Assembly: GCA_017618215.1 (NCBI GenBank)
Contig: JAFZUQ010000006.1
Span: forward strand, 124,001-188,000
Reading direction: 5' to 3'
Length of the DNA stretch: 64,000 bases
Origin: Elusimicrobiaceae bacterium
Lineage (GTDB): Bacteria > Elusimicrobiota > Elusimicrobia > Elusimicrobiales > Elusimicrobiaceae
Shown: positions 22,761-32,092 of the stretch, piece by piece
How positions within the stretch are numbered: the stretch's first letter is position 1
How the letters are laid out: every line of letters starts with the position of its first letter
The notes under the pieces: generated by a model
Told to the model about the DNA's origin: nothing
What the model saw: only the letters and a program-made list of their open reading frames with translations
The model's database searches: none
Program-made: the position numbers and the translations under genes

Positions 22761-24930
22761 AGACGCGGAAAAGAAAACAAAAACAACCGCTAAAAAAACA
22801 ACAACTAAAAAAACAACGGCTAAAAAAACTACCGCTAAAAAAACTACGGCAAAAAAACCGGCAGCCAAAAAAACTACTGCCAAAAAAACTGTCGCAGAAA
22901 AAGAAGTGAAGCAAAAAACTGTCACAAAAGCGGAAATTGAAAATTTAAAACAAGAGGCTAAACCGGAAATCAAGGCGGAAGTAAAAACAGAAATTCGCCA
23001 AGAACATAAACCCGTTGTCAAACCCGAAGTTAAACATGAGGTTCAGTCCGAAATCAAACCGGAACCTAAATCTGAGGTTAAATACGAAGTTAAACCGGAA
23101 CCTAAACAAGAAGTAAAACCGGTACATAAAGAACAACAAAAAGCACCGGTAGTTGAAGATAAACCGAAGGAAAAAGTCATCAAAATTTTAGGCCAACCGA
23201 CAATCAAAGAACTTGCCGAAAAGATGGACTTTAAAATAAATGACTTTATCAAAAAACTTATGGGTATGGGTATTTTTGCGACTATCAACCAAAAACTTGA
23301 ACCCGATATGATAGAACTTGTTTTATCCGAGTGCGGTTTTAAAGCAGAAATTACACAGGAATTTGCGGAAGAAGAAATCGCTGCACAGGAACAAGATAAT
23401 CCAGCTGACCTTCAGCCACGCGCACCTGTTGTAACGATTATGGGCCACGTCGACCACGGTAAGACAAGTTTGCTTGATGCTATACGCCATTCAAATGTTG
23501 TCGCAGGTGAATTCGGCGCAATCACACAGCATATCGGTGCATACAGGGTTAAAACTTCACGTGGATATATTTCCTTCTTGGATACCCCAGGCCATGAGGC
23601 TTTTACCGCTATGCGTGCAAGAGGTGCGCAAGCAACCGATATTGTTATTTTAGTTGTTTCCGCTACCGATGGTATAATGCCGCAAACTATTGAGGCTATA
23701 AACCACGCACAAAGTGCAAAAGCACCTATAATTGTAGCGGTAAACAAAATTGACTTACCGGGCGCAAACCCCGATAGAGTTAAACAAGACCTCGCCGGCC
23801 GCGGTTTAGTACCCGAAGAATGGCAAGGAAACACAATCTTTGTAGAAATTTCCGCAAAGAAACGTATTAATATTGATAAACTTCTTGAAATGGTTTCAAT
23901 TCAAGCGGAAATGATGGAACTTAAAGCAAACCCAAAACGCAAAGCAGTCGGCGTAATTTTGGAAAGTAAACGCGATAATAAAAGAGGTGTTGTTGCTACC
24001 GTTTTAGTACAAAAAGGTACTTTAAAAGTCGGCGATCCTTTTATTGTCGGTACTACTTACGGAAGAGTGCGTGCATTAATTGATGAACACGGCCACCGTA
24101 TGCAAAGCGCAGGCCCAAGCGTCCCTGCTGAAGTTTTAGGTATTAACGGCGAACCGCCTGTTGTGGGTGAAACTTTATATGTTGCCGAAAGTGATAAGGA
24201 AGCCAAACATATTTCCGAAAAACGCAAACTTGCACATAAAGCGGAACATATTGAACACCAAAAACATGTTTCTTTAACTAACTTAAAGAGTGCAGACGGT
24301 AAGAAAATCAAAGAACTTGCAATCATTTTGAAAGCTGACGTGCAAGGCTCTATTGAAGCAATTAAAGATGCTATTTTAGGCCTTACTAACGACGAAGTAC
24401 AAGTTAAAATCATACACTCCGCCGCCGGGGACGTTAATGAATCAGACCTTTTGCTTGCCAAGGCAAGTGATGCGGTTATAATTGCATTTAACGTAAATAC
24501 CATGTCTTCCGTTTCAGAAGAAGCAGAACGCGAAGGTATTGAAATACGCACCTATAACATTATCTTTGAATTACTTGAGGACTTAAAGGCCGCAATGGAA
24601 GGCTTGCTTGAGCCGGAAATTGTTGAAGAAGTCGTAGGCCGTGCAACAGTCAGGCAAGTATTTGATTTAAGTTCCGGTTTTATTGCCGGCTCTTATGTGG
24701 ATGAAGGTAAAATCACACGTAATTTTGATGCAAAAATTATGCGTGGTGGTGAACAAATCCATAAAGGCAAAATCGGCGGTTTAAAACGCTTTAAAGATGA
24801 TGTCAGGGAAGTAGAAAAAGGTTATGAATGTGGTATTTTGATTGAGGGCTTTAGAGGCACAAAAGCAGGGGATACTGTCCTTTGCGTGCAGAAGAAGACG
24901 ATCACAAGACGCATTACAAAACCTGAGTAA
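22735..24930 (+). CDS. infB: Translation initiation factor IF-2
   Basis: IF-2 is the GTPase that brings initiator tRNA to the ribosome. The 731-residue protein starts with a low-complexity region: Lys/Thr/Ala repeats (14-55, units like TTAKK) and Pro-Glu-Val-Lys repeats (76-135). The IF2-N domain (about 150-200) and the G domain (G1 GHVDHGKTS 237-245, [16 protein letters not shown]) follow, with domains II to IV up to the C-terminus. The ATG at 22735 lies inside nusA behind GAGGAGG, which decides the start. Terminator 24946-24974 ends the operon. Confidence 0.97.
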   Translation: MTTAKNQNKDAEKKTKTTAKKTTTKKTTAKKTTAKKTTAKKPAAKKTTAKKTVAEKEVKQKTVTKAEIENLKQEAKPEIKAEVKTEIRQEHKPVVKPEVKHEVQSEIKPEPKSEVKYEVKPEPKQEVKPVHKEQQKAPVVEDKPKEKVIKILGQPTIKELAEKMDFKINDFIKKLMGMGIFATINQKLEPDMIELVLSECGFKAEITQEFAEEEIAAQEQDNPADLQPRAPVVTIMGHVDHGKTSLLDAIRHSNVVAGEFGAITQHIGAYRVKTSRGYISFLDTPGHEAFTAMRARGAQATDIVILVVSATDGIMPQTIEAINHAQSAKAPIIVAVNKIDLPGANPDRVKQDLAGRGLVPEEWQGNTIFVEISAKKRINIDKLLEMVSIQAEMMELKANPKRKAVGVILESKRDNKRGVVATVLVQKGTLKVGDPFIVGTTYGRVRALIDEHGHRMQSAGPSVPAEVLGINGEPPVVGETLYVAESDKEAKHISEKRKLAHKAEHIEHQKHVSLTNLKSADGKKIKELAIILKADVQGSIEAIKDAILGLTNDEVQVKIIHSAAGDVNESDLLLAKASDAVIIAFNVNTMSSVSEEAEREGIEIRTYNIIFELLEDLKAAMEGLLEPEIVEEVVGRATVRQVFDLSSGFIAGSYVDEGKITRNFDAKIMRGGEQIHKGKIGGLKRFKDDVREVEKGYECGILIEGFRGTKAGDTVLCVQKKTITRRITKPE

Positions 24931-24945
24931 GTAAATCTTATACTA

Positions 24946-24974
24946 AAACCCCCGTGTTAAAAACACGGGGGTTT
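24946..24974. terminator. Bidirectional terminator between infB and the ankyrin gene
   Basis: AAACCCCCGTGTT and AACACGGGGGTTT form a 13-bp stem with a short A loop. It lies between two convergent genes. Confidence 0.93.
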
Positions 24975-24994
24975 AAATTTACTGATTTTTTTAA

Positions 24995-26023
24995 TTATTT
25001 TTCTATTTGCCCTTGTGATATAACACCTTGTAACATCTTACCTATCCTATCTTTTCTTTCTTTTGCCTTTTCTAATATCTTAACAAGATTAGGATTTATA
25101 TCTTTTACACTTTTACCCTCATTATTCTTTATATTAATGTCAGCACCATTTTCAAATAGTAGTTGAGCAATTTTCTTTATTTCCCTCTTATTTTTTAAGT
25201 TTAATAACTCTATTGCACAAACATGTAATGGCGTATTACCCTTCGCATTTTGAATATTTACATCTGCGCCTTTTTCAATTAAAGACTTGGCATTTGCTAC
25301 ACTTATATGTGGGAATACCGCATAGTGTAATGCACTTTTATGAATAATATGACCAATAAAATGGGTATCTTCTTCTCTGATAGCATTTACATCGGCGCCA
25401 TTGTCAATTAATAGTTTTATAATATCTGATCTATCTTCATCCGTATCAACGGCAAGTATTAAGTGCCCATTGTTTACTTGTACGCCATGGTCAATAAAAA
25501 TTTTAATAATTTCGAAATTCCCTCCCGTAATTGCATAATAAAAAGGTTTTCTCTTGCTATAGAGTTCTGGTAATTCTATATTGGCACCGTTTTCAAGTAA
25601 AAGTTTCACAATTTCGAAATGTCCGTTTAAAGCAGCCAAAGATAATGGTTTAGTGTCATTCCATTCCCCTAAGTTCAAATCAGCACCATAGTCAATTAAA
25701 TATTGAACAATTTTTGTATACCCAAGTTCTGCAGCCAAAGTTAAACATGTATTGGTTCCCCTATACAAAATAGGTGTATTTACAGTCGCAACAGTAATTA
25801 CTTTACTGTCTAACAGTTCTTTTACTTTTCGAGTCTTGCCATAATATATCAGGTTATACAACTCATTTAAATAATCTCTTTGACTTTTTTGTTGCTCTTG
25901 AATATTTTTCGTTATTTCTGTTCTTACTTCATCCAAATCATTTTGATCTATATTTGGCACAGCATAAAGGCTAGAACATAAAGCTAGCGCTAAAAAAGAA
26001 CTGATTATTATTTTTGTTTTCAT
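24995..26023 (-). CDS. Secreted ankyrin-repeat protein
   Basis: The 342-residue protein has a signal peptide (KTKIIISSFLALALCSSLYA, cleavage near 21). About seven ankyrin repeats follow (roughly 60-320), with typical text such as LTLAAELGYTKIVQYLIDYGADLN, LSLAALNGHFEIVKLLLENGAN and TPLHVCAI. Ankyrin repeats bind other proteins; a periplasmic or surface role is likely given the signal peptide. The C-terminus is charged. A good AAGGAG precedes the ATG and the gene stands alone. It is a candidate host-interaction protein in a gut bacterium, but nothing in the sequence proves this. Confidence 0.88.
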   Translation of the reverse strand: MKTKIIISSFLALALCSSLYAVPNIDQNDLDEVRTEITKNIQEQQKSQRDYLNELYNLIYYGKTRKVKELLDSKVITVATVNTPILYRGTNTCLTLAAELGYTKIVQYLIDYGADLNLGEWNDTKPLSLAALNGHFEIVKLLLENGANIELPELYSKRKPFYYAITGGNFEIIKIFIDHGVQVNNGHLILAVDTDEDRSDIIKLLIDNGADVNAIREEDTHFIGHIIHKSALHYAVFPHISVANAKSLIEKGADVNIQNAKGNTPLHVCAIELLNLKNKREIKKIAQLLFENGADINIKNNEGKSVKDINPNLVKILEKAKERKDRIGKMLQGVISQGQIEK

Positions 26024-26149
26024 ACATTTCTCCTTATTGTTTATACTATTTACTTAAATTCTAAAAGAAAAGTGATAAAGAAACAAGGGTAAAAAGACCT
26101 AGATAAGAAAGTATTTGGACCTATACTAAAATAGGCCTAAAAACCTATA

Positions 26150-26181
26150 TAAAAAACACCCCCTGCAAAATCAGAGGGTGT
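26150..26181 (-). terminator. Terminator of the M23-bactofilin-SurA-like operon
   Basis: Minus-strand ACACCCTCTG / CAGGGGGTGT with one mismatch and a six-base loop, followed by TTTTTT. Confidence 0.8.
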
Positions 26182-26199
26182 AATCATCAAATTTAAAAC

Positions 26200-26874
26200 T
26201 TAAATTTGCATGTCTATTGTGCTTTTATGTTTTGCATTTAAAGCATCACTGAAAGCTGAAATAAAACTGGCTGCTTTAAGCTGAGTTAAATAACTTTCAA
26301 GCGCTTGTTTTTCTTCATCTTTCAAGGTCGCTCCTTTCGTTAAAATGGTCTTTTCAAAAGAAGTAGGCAAAGCAACAAATCTCAAAACAGTTTGAAATTT
26401 TTGGACAGAAATTTGCTTTTTCAAATTATCCTCAAATTCCGCCGGGTTTACATGGAATTGATTCCTTACCACATAGATATAAGCGTTCTTGTTAAACTCA
26501 CCGTTCGGGGCAAAAATAGGCATATTTTTTATCATATAAGCGACTTCAGTTTTGCTAGTGCCAATATCTAAATCTTTTGCTGCTTGGCTTAAAGCCTCCT
26601 GCATAATTAAACTTTGAACAATTTCTTGCTTAAGTTGCTTATCTTGCTCTTCGGTTAATTCTTTGCCTTCGTTGATATATTGCTGACGGGCCATATCGTA
26701 AGCGGTAGCAAAAGTTCTATATTTAATCTTAGCATTACCGACTTTAGCCAAAACGGCATTTGCACCATATTGATCTGCTACCATACCGGCACTCAATACA
26801 GCTATACTTATCAAGAAAATTAAAACAGTTGTAATTAAAATAGGGTTTCTATATTTAATGAAAAAAGAAATCAT
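26200..26874 (-). CDS. Membrane-anchored SurA/PpiD N-terminal-like chaperone
   Basis: The 224-residue protein has a single N-terminal membrane helix (about 10-31) after a basic start. A SurA-N-like domain follows: VLAKVGNAKIKYRTFATAYD (41-60), a Gln-rich helix and NAYIYVVRNQFHVNPAEFEDNL near 130-150. This resembles PpiD-type periplasmic folding factors but lacks the parvulin rotamase domain, so catalytic isomerase activity is not expected. It overlaps the bactofilin stop by four bases (ATGA) and is the last gene of an M23-bactofilin operon, which suggests a role in placing or folding envelope proteins. Confidence 0.75.
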   Translation of the reverse strand: MISFFIKYRNPILITTVLIFLISIAVLSAGMVADQYGANAVLAKVGNAKIKYRTFATAYDMARQQYINEGKELTEEQDKQLKQEIVQSLIMQEALSQAAKDLDIGTSKTEVAYMIKNMPIFAPNGEFNKNAYIYVVRNQFHVNPAEFEDNLKKQISVQKFQTVLRFVALPTSFEKTILTKGATLKDEEKQALESYLTQLKAASFISAFSDALNAKHKSTIDMQI

Positions 26875-27284
26875 TTTTTCTTCTCCTTCTTTTCTTGTTT
26901 TTCTTCAATAATTTCTTCACCTTTAGGATCTTCTTCCTCTTCGGTGATTACGGTAATTGTTGCATTAACTTTGGCACCCTTTTCAATTAAAATACTCTTT
27001 GTGCGAATATTGCCTTTTAAATGTGCTTCGGATAAAATTTCAATTTCTTCCACACAAATATCGCCTTCCATTTTACCGATAACTACAGCACCAAGGCCGG
27101 AAAGATCCCCTTTCATAGCACCTGTTCTGCTGATTGTAACCATTTTGGCATTATCGATATTACCTTCGAGGGTACCATCTATTCTGATAGAACCCTGTAA
27201 ATCCAATGTGCCTTGGAATTGGCATTGTTCGCTTATTACTGAGGTATATTCACCTGCTTTTTCTTCTTTATCAAGAAAACTCAT
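26871..27284 (-). CDS. Bactofilin family polymer-forming protein
   Basis: Bactofilins polymerise without nucleotide into filaments that position cell-wall enzymes. The 137-residue protein has the repetitive beta-helix core (about 18-105), with periodic glycines as in IRIDGTLEGNIDNAKMV and GDLSGLGAVVIGKMEGD. A charged tail ends KKEKKK. It starts eight bases after the M23 peptidase stop and overlaps the next gene by four bases. The neighbouring M23 peptidase is the usual functional partner of bactofilins in cell-shape control. Confidence 0.9.
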   Translation of the reverse strand: MSFLDKEEKAGEYTSVISEQCQFQGTLDLQGSIRIDGTLEGNIDNAKMVTISRTGAMKGDLSGLGAVVIGKMEGDICVEEIEILSEAHLKGNIRTKSILIEKGAKVNATITVITEEEEDPKGEEIIEEKQEKKEKKK

Positions 27285-27292
27285 AAACTCTC

Positions 27293-28195
27293 CTATAAAT
27301 AATCTTTAGGATTGACGGGTGTCCCGTCTTTCCATACTTCATAATGTAAATGTACACCGGTTGAACGACCTGTTGTTCCCATGCTCGCAATAACCTGGCC
27401 GCGTTTAACGCGATCGCCTTTCTTAACGCGAATATCCGCTAAATGTCCATACAAAGTTGAATAACCAAAACTATGATCAACCAAAACTGCCTGTCCATAA
27501 CCTAAAGCCCAACCTGTTTCCCTAACTACACCGTCGGCAGTAACATAAATCGGGGAATTAGCCTTGCCTGCAAGATCCATACCATAATGATAAGCCGGAA
27601 AAGGATTCAGACGATAACCAAAGTTGGATGTAACCCTATAATCTTTTGCAGGTTTAATTGAAGGCTTTGCATTATTGCTGTTCTTTTGGTTTGTATAAAA
27701 CCACGCAATTTCCTGAAAACTTGCAAGTTGTTCCTGAGCAGCGGCAGTTGTCTCTTTAAAAATTTCATTTATTTCCTGTTCATCAATATCTTTACTGTCT
27801 TTAGAAAATATTGAACTGAAAGTTATTTTTCTTTCTTCTTGTGCATCATTAAGGCCACCCGGCATATTAATAAATTTTCCGCCCTTCATACCGAGCATTT
27901 GGCGCATTTGTTTATCGGTATCACGTGCAAGTTTTATATACCTACGGTTATTTGCAAGTTCTTCAGCAATCATGGCGAGTTTTGCCTTCATAACTTTATT
28001 ATCGGCTTTAACAAAATTATAATCAATTTCCCTTGTAACTACAAAAGCGGAATACAAAGTTATACTAATCCACAAAACAGCGCATAAAAGTACGATATAA
28101 GGACGCACGATAAACCTAAAACCGCGCGACAGTTTAGGGATTAGGACAATCTCCATATTTTCAGTAAGAAAACTATACAAGGAAATCTTTTTCAC
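27293..28195 (-). CDS. M23 family peptidoglycan endopeptidase, membrane anchored
   Basis: The 300-residue protein has an N-terminal membrane helix (about 28-50), a coiled-coil region (60-110) and a C-terminal LytM/M23 domain (about 195-300). The zinc ligands and catalytic His are present: HYGMD and VHLHYE. The domain is therefore predicted to be active against peptide crosslinks in peptidoglycan. It leads an operon with bactofilin and a SurA-like protein. M23 peptidase plus bactofilin is a known cell-shape module, for example in Helicobacter. Confidence 0.92.
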   Translation of the reverse strand: MKKISLYSFLTENMEIVLIPKLSRGFRFIVRPYIVLLCAVLWISITLYSAFVVTREIDYNFVKADNKVMKAKLAMIAEELANNRRYIKLARDTDKQMRQMLGMKGGKFINMPGGLNDAQEERKITFSSIFSKDSKDIDEQEINEIFKETTAAAQEQLASFQEIAWFYTNQKNSNNAKPSIKPAKDYRVTSNFGYRLNPFPAYHYGMDLAGKANSPIYVTADGVVRETGWALGYGQAVLVDHSFGYSTLYGHLADIRVKKGDRVKRGQVIASMGTTGRSTGVHLHYEVWKDGTPVNPKDYL

Positions 28196-28293
28196 TCTTA
28201 AATTTTATCATATTTAAAAGTGCTTTTGTATAGTATTATTAACAATAAAAGTGTTAGGACCAAAGGCCCATTTGCTTATAGGCCTATTTACAC

Positions 28294-28322
28294 TTGCATA
28301 ATCTCCCTTTTTGAATTAAAAT
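28294..28322 (+). promoter_or_regulatory. Promoter of the 28343 gene
   Basis: TTGCAT (28294-28299), a 17-base spacer and TAAAAT (28317-28322), 20 bases before the ATG. Confidence 0.6.
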
Positions 28323-28342
28323 AATATTGTACGGAGGCTATT

Positions 28343-28918
28343 ATGAAAGTAAATAAATTTACCTTTATTTTGGGTATATTGTTAATACCTGTTTTTGTCA
28401 GTGCTCAAGAAAATAAAACGGGAAATAATATATTAACGGAAATTAATGACAGCGGAGTAACTTTTACTATCCCTGATATAACTTTAGACAGCATAGATAT
28501 AGTAAATATTAAACAAGACCTGAATAAACAAGTAGAAAAGATAGAAACCCGCAATAAATTTATATATCAACTCATTCAACAAATATCTGATAAATGCCAA
28601 AACATTACTGATGAACAAACCAGAGAGATTAGCAAAAATATGAGTGAATATATGATGCTTTACAAAATAGCAACCTTACCTGAAGATATAAAGTGTAATG
28701 AAAAATCACTTTTTGCTTTACGTGTATCTTATCAACAAGATGAAGGTTTTGAATGGTATAACTGGCATGTTGAAGTTTATGAAATCAATACCGGCAAATA
28801 TTTAACCCGATACAAAGGTGAACTTAATAATAAAATAAACACTTTCGACGAATTGATATCAACAGGAGATTTTCCCCCAAAAGATAATTCGCTAAGAACC
28901 AAACAAATATTCCAGTAA
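28343..28918 (+). CDS. Secreted protein of unknown function
   Basis: The 191-residue product has a signal peptide (KVNKFTFILGILLIPVFVSA, cleavage near residue 21). The mature part has a helical stretch rich in Lys, Gln and Asp (about 50-105) and then a beta-rich region with aromatic residues (FEWYNWHVEVYEINTG). There are two Cys residues. GGAGG precedes the ATG. It is a single-gene unit with its own promoter and terminator. I do not recognise the family. Confidence 0.75.
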   Translation: MKVNKFTFILGILLIPVFVSAQENKTGNNILTEINDSGVTFTIPDITLDSIDIVNIKQDLNKQVEKIETRNKFIYQLIQQISDKCQNITDEQTREISKNMSEYMMLYKIATLPEDIKCNEKSLFALRVSYQQDEGFEWYNWHVEVYEINTGKYLTRYKGELNNKINTFDELISTGDFPPKDNSLRTKQIFQ

Positions 28919-28935
28919 ATTTTATATGGCAATAT

Positions 28936-28969
28936 AAAACCCTGGGCAAAACACAACCCGGGGTTTTTT
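28936..28969. terminator. Bidirectional terminator between the 28343 gene and the RND operon
   Basis: AAAACCCTGGG and CCCGGGGTTTT form an 11-bp stem (one T-G pair) with a 10-base loop, followed by TT. Confidence 0.88.
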
Positions 28970-28984
28970 AATATAAGTTTTAAA

Positions 28985-31900
28985 TTACTTAATTCTTTTT
29001 TTACTTAGTTTATCCGCTACTGTCTGGACAAGCACGTAGAATAAAGGAATAATAAATAAACCTAGAACAGTACCGATTAACATACCCCAAAATACCGGCC
29101 TGCCTATTGCCCTGCGGCTGTTTGCACCGGCCCCCGTTGCAAAGATTAGAGGTGCTATACCTAAAATGAAGGTAAAAGCAGTCATCAAAACTGCGCGGTA
29201 CCTTTCTTTTAAACCGGTTACAGCGGAGTTTACTATACTGCTGCCGCGTTCGTGTTCTTCTTTGGAAAATTCCACAATAAGTATTGCGTTTTTTGCAGCA
29301 AGACCGATAAGCAAAACTATACCAAGTTGCGCGTAAATACTTAAAGTTTCGCCCATAGCCCAAAGCCCCAACAGACCGCCGGCAAGAGCAACAACAACAG
29401 ACATCATAACAGAAAGAGGTATACTCCAACTTTCATATTGGGCTACCAAAAATAGATACGCAAATACTAAAGCCAAGAAAATTAGGACACCCATTTGGCC
29501 TTCGTTTTGCTTTTCCTGATAACTGATACCGCTCCATTCATAAGAATAACCTTTAGGGAGATATTCATGAATATTTTTTTCAACTTTCTTCATTGCTTCA
29601 CCACTACTTGCACCGGGTTTAAGCATAACGGTTATACCAGCTGAAGGATATTGGTTATAACGCACAATTTGACGCGGTGAAAGAATTGTTTTTAAATTAA
29701 CTAAAGCGCCCAAAGGCACCATAGCCCCTTTACTGCTGGGAACATAAATGTTATTTATGCTCTGCAAATTTTTACGGTATTTCCAATCAGACTGTACAAT
29801 AACTTTATTAACTTGTGTACCCAAATTAATATCATTTACATAACCGGAACCTAAATAATTTTCAATAGTGCTGAAAATATTTGAAAGCGGGACATTCATA
29901 GCTTCTGCTTTTGTGCGGTCAATATCAAGGTAAATATTGGGCGTCTTAGAAGTAAAATCAGAAAAACCAAAACGAACTTCCGGCAAACCCATTACATTAC
30001 CGATAAAATTTTTAGCGGCATTATCAAGTTGATTATAATCACCGCTTTCTAACGACTGTATTTTTATTTGCATACCGTCTGATAAACCTAGAGCAGGTAT
30101 AGCAGGCATTTCCATTAACTGGAATTCAGCCTCAGGTATATCCATTGTTTTCGCTTGCAAACGGTTTACTATGGCGGTGGAAGAATCCTCCGCTTTTGGG
30201 CGTTCACTCCAGGGTTTTAGGGCGATCATAGCAATAGCGACGTTTTCCCCCGCACCACCTGTGAAACTAAAACCCATAATGGTTATAATATCCTTTATTC
30301 CTGGTTCTGTTTTTGCAATTTCGGCAAATTTTTTAGTAATTTCTTCGGTTCTACCTAAAGTTGCACCTTCCGGCAGCTGAATATTTGCCATAACAAAACC
30401 TTGGTCTTCTGACGGGACGAAAGATGTTTTATTTAATTTAAAAGTACCGAAAGCAAGCACAACCAAGACTGCAAATATAATAAATATCAAAAACACATGT
30501 CTGCCTACCAAACGGGCAAAAGCAGCATATTTATTGCGAGCAAAATCTACAAATTCATTAAACCAAATAAGAACTTTTATTTGTGTAGGTTTAATATCTG
30601 TAAGCATTGTGGCACAAATTGCAGGAGATAAGGTTAAAGCATTGACTGAAGAAAATGTTACCGCTGTTGCAATGGTAACAGCAAATTGCTGGTAAATTTT
30701 ACCTGTAATACCACCCAAAAATGCAATAGGTACAAATATAGCAAGCAAAACTAAAGTAGTAGCAATAATCGGGCCTGAAATTTCCTGCATAGCACGTACT
30801 GTTGCATCATAGCGGTTCATCTTTTCACGGCTCATAAGCAAAATTACACGCTCAACAACACAGATAGCATCATCAACGACAACACCAATAGCAAGCACCA
30901 ACCCGAGCAAGGTAAACATATTAATTGAATAACCAAGCCCTTTAATTACGACAAATGTTGCAAGCAAAGAAACTGGTATTGCTATGGAAGGCACTAAAGT
31001 TGCGTGCCAATCTTGTAAGAATAGATAACAAACAAAAACAACCAAAATAAAGGTTATTAACAAAGTCCAAATAACTTCATGTACTGATTCATTAATAAAA
31101 TCCGTCGTATCAACAGTTACTTGATATTTCAAACCTTTAGGAAAGAATTGTGATAAACGCTCAACTTCTTTTTTTACAGCGGCCATAGTAGACAAAGCAT
31201 TTGCACCGGATGTTAAACTGAGTGACATATTTGCTGACGTTTTACCGTTAATACTACCGGCAAAGGAATAACTTTCCATACCAATTTCTATTTTGGCAAC
31301 ATCACCAAGTTTTAAAAGACCGCCTTCTTCATCGGTCCGGATAATAATATTTTTGAAATCTTCAACGGAACTTAAACGCCCTTGTGTTTGTAAAGGGTAA
31401 ACAATAAGTTCACTGTTATCATTCGGGCGCGCACCGATTTTACCCAAAGTAGGCATATAGTTTTGTGATGCTATCGCGCTTTTTACACTTGATATCGGAA
31501 GACCTAAAAGTGATAATTTATCCGCATCAAGCCAAATACGCATGCTCTTTTTAGCGCCGTAAACCGTTGCATCACCTACACCGTTAACTTTACTTAAATT
31601 CTTTTTGACATTATCTTCGACATAATCATTTAAGTCATTAGCAGTCATGGAATCATCTTCTGAAATAAAACTTAAAACACCCAAAATACTTGAAGATTTT
31701 GAACGGACAGAAAACCCTTGCCTTGTTACTTCACTTGGCAGTTGCCCTGTAGCTTGTTGCAAACGGTTTTGCACTTTAACTTGTGCGATGTCAGGATCAG
31801 TACCGCTTTTAAAAGTAACGTTTAAAGAATATCTTCCGTCAAAAGAAGTTGAAGACATATAGATCATGTCTTCCACACCGTTTACGGCATTTTCTATCGG

Positions 31901-32092
31901 TATACCTACAACTTTTGAAACAACGTCTGCACTGGCACCGGGGTACATAACACTAATGTTTATTTCCGGCGGCGTAATTTCCGGGTACAAAGCGACGGGC
32001 AAATTCCACGCACAAATTATACCCGCTAGCGACATTACTATTGCAATAACCGCAGCAAAACGGGGCCTATCAATAAAAAATTTGGAAAACAT
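28985..32092 (-). CDS. RND efflux pump inner-membrane subunit (HAE1/AcrB type)
   Basis: The 1035-residue protein is a proton-driven multidrug transporter of the AcrB/MexB class with 12 membrane helices and two large periplasmic loops. The proton relay is intact: the Asp pair in VVVDDAICVVE (TM4) and the Lys in GLAAKNAILIVEF (TM10). The N-terminus MFSKFFIDRPRFA is typical. Its start overlaps the adaptor stop by one base (TAATG). With adaptor and TolC-like channel it forms a complete tripartite pump across the diderm envelope. Confidence 0.96.
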   Translation of the reverse strand: MFSKFFIDRPRFAAVIAIVMSLAGIICAWNLPVALYPEITPPEINISVMYPGASADVVSKVVGIPIENAVNGVEDMIYMSSTSFDGRYSLNVTFKSGTDPDIAQVKVQNRLQQATGQLPSEVTRQGFSVRSKSSSILGVLSFISEDDSMTANDLNDYVEDNVKKNLSKVNGVGDATVYGAKKSMRIWLDADKLSLLGLPISSVKSAIASQNYMPTLGKIGARPNDNSELIVYPLQTQGRLSSVEDFKNIIIRTDEEGGLLKLGDVAKIEIGMESYSFAGSINGKTSANMSLSLTSGANALSTMAAVKKEVERLSQFFPKGLKYQVTVDTTDFINESVHEVIWTLLITFILVVFVCYLFLQDWHATLVPSIAIPVSLLATFVVIKGLGYSINMFTLLGLVLAIGVVVDDAICVVERVILLMSREKMNRYDATVRAMQEISGPIIATTLVLLAIFVPIAFLGGITGKIYQQFAVTIATAVTFSSVNALTLSPAICATMLTDIKPTQIKVLIWFNEFVDFARNKYAAFARLVGRHVFLIFIIFAVLVVLAFGTFKLNKTSFVPSEDQGFVMANIQLPEGATLGRTEEITKKFAEIAKTEPGIKDIITIMGFSFTGGAGENVAIAMIALKPWSERPKAEDSSTAIVNRLQAKTMDIPEAEFQLMEMPAIPALGLSDGMQIKIQSLESGDYNQLDNAAKNFIGNVMGLPEVRFGFSDFTSKTPNIYLDIDRTKAEAMNVPLSNIFSTIENYLGSGYVNDINLGTQVNKVIVQSDWKYRKNLQSINNIYVPSSKGAMVPLGALVNLKTILSPRQIVRYNQYPSAGITVMLKPGASSGEAMKKVEKNIHEYLPKGYSYEWSGISYQEKQNEGQMGVLIFLALVFAYLFLVAQYESWSIPLSVMMSVVVALAGGLLGLWAMGETLSIYAQLGIVLLIGLAAKNAILIVEFSKEEHERGSSIVNSAVTGLKERYRAVLMTAFTFILGIAPLIFATGAGANSRRAIGRPVFWGMLIGTVLGLFIIPLFYVLVQTVADKLSKKRIK

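Noticed and set aside
22121-22786. Long minus-strand frame opposite nusA and infB
   Set aside because: It is antisense to well conserved NusA and IF-2 codons; long opposite frames come from the codon bias there.
22735-22900. Lys/Thr codon repeats as a possible CRISPR or satellite array
   Set aside because: Units are in frame, of 15 bases or less, without spacers; they encode the IF-2 low-complexity start.
22663-23139. Several Phe-rich minus-strand frames opposite the infB start
   Set aside because: They are the mirror image of the AAA-rich Lys repeats of IF-2.
26100-26150. TAGGCCTA palindromes near 26135 and 28282
   Set aside because: Two short palindromes in AT-rich spacers with no other shared sequence are close to chance expectation.
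29010-29429. Minus-strand frame of 139 codons inside the RND pump gene
   Set aside because: It is a shifted frame of the pump gene, rich in Cys and Arg, with no start signal.
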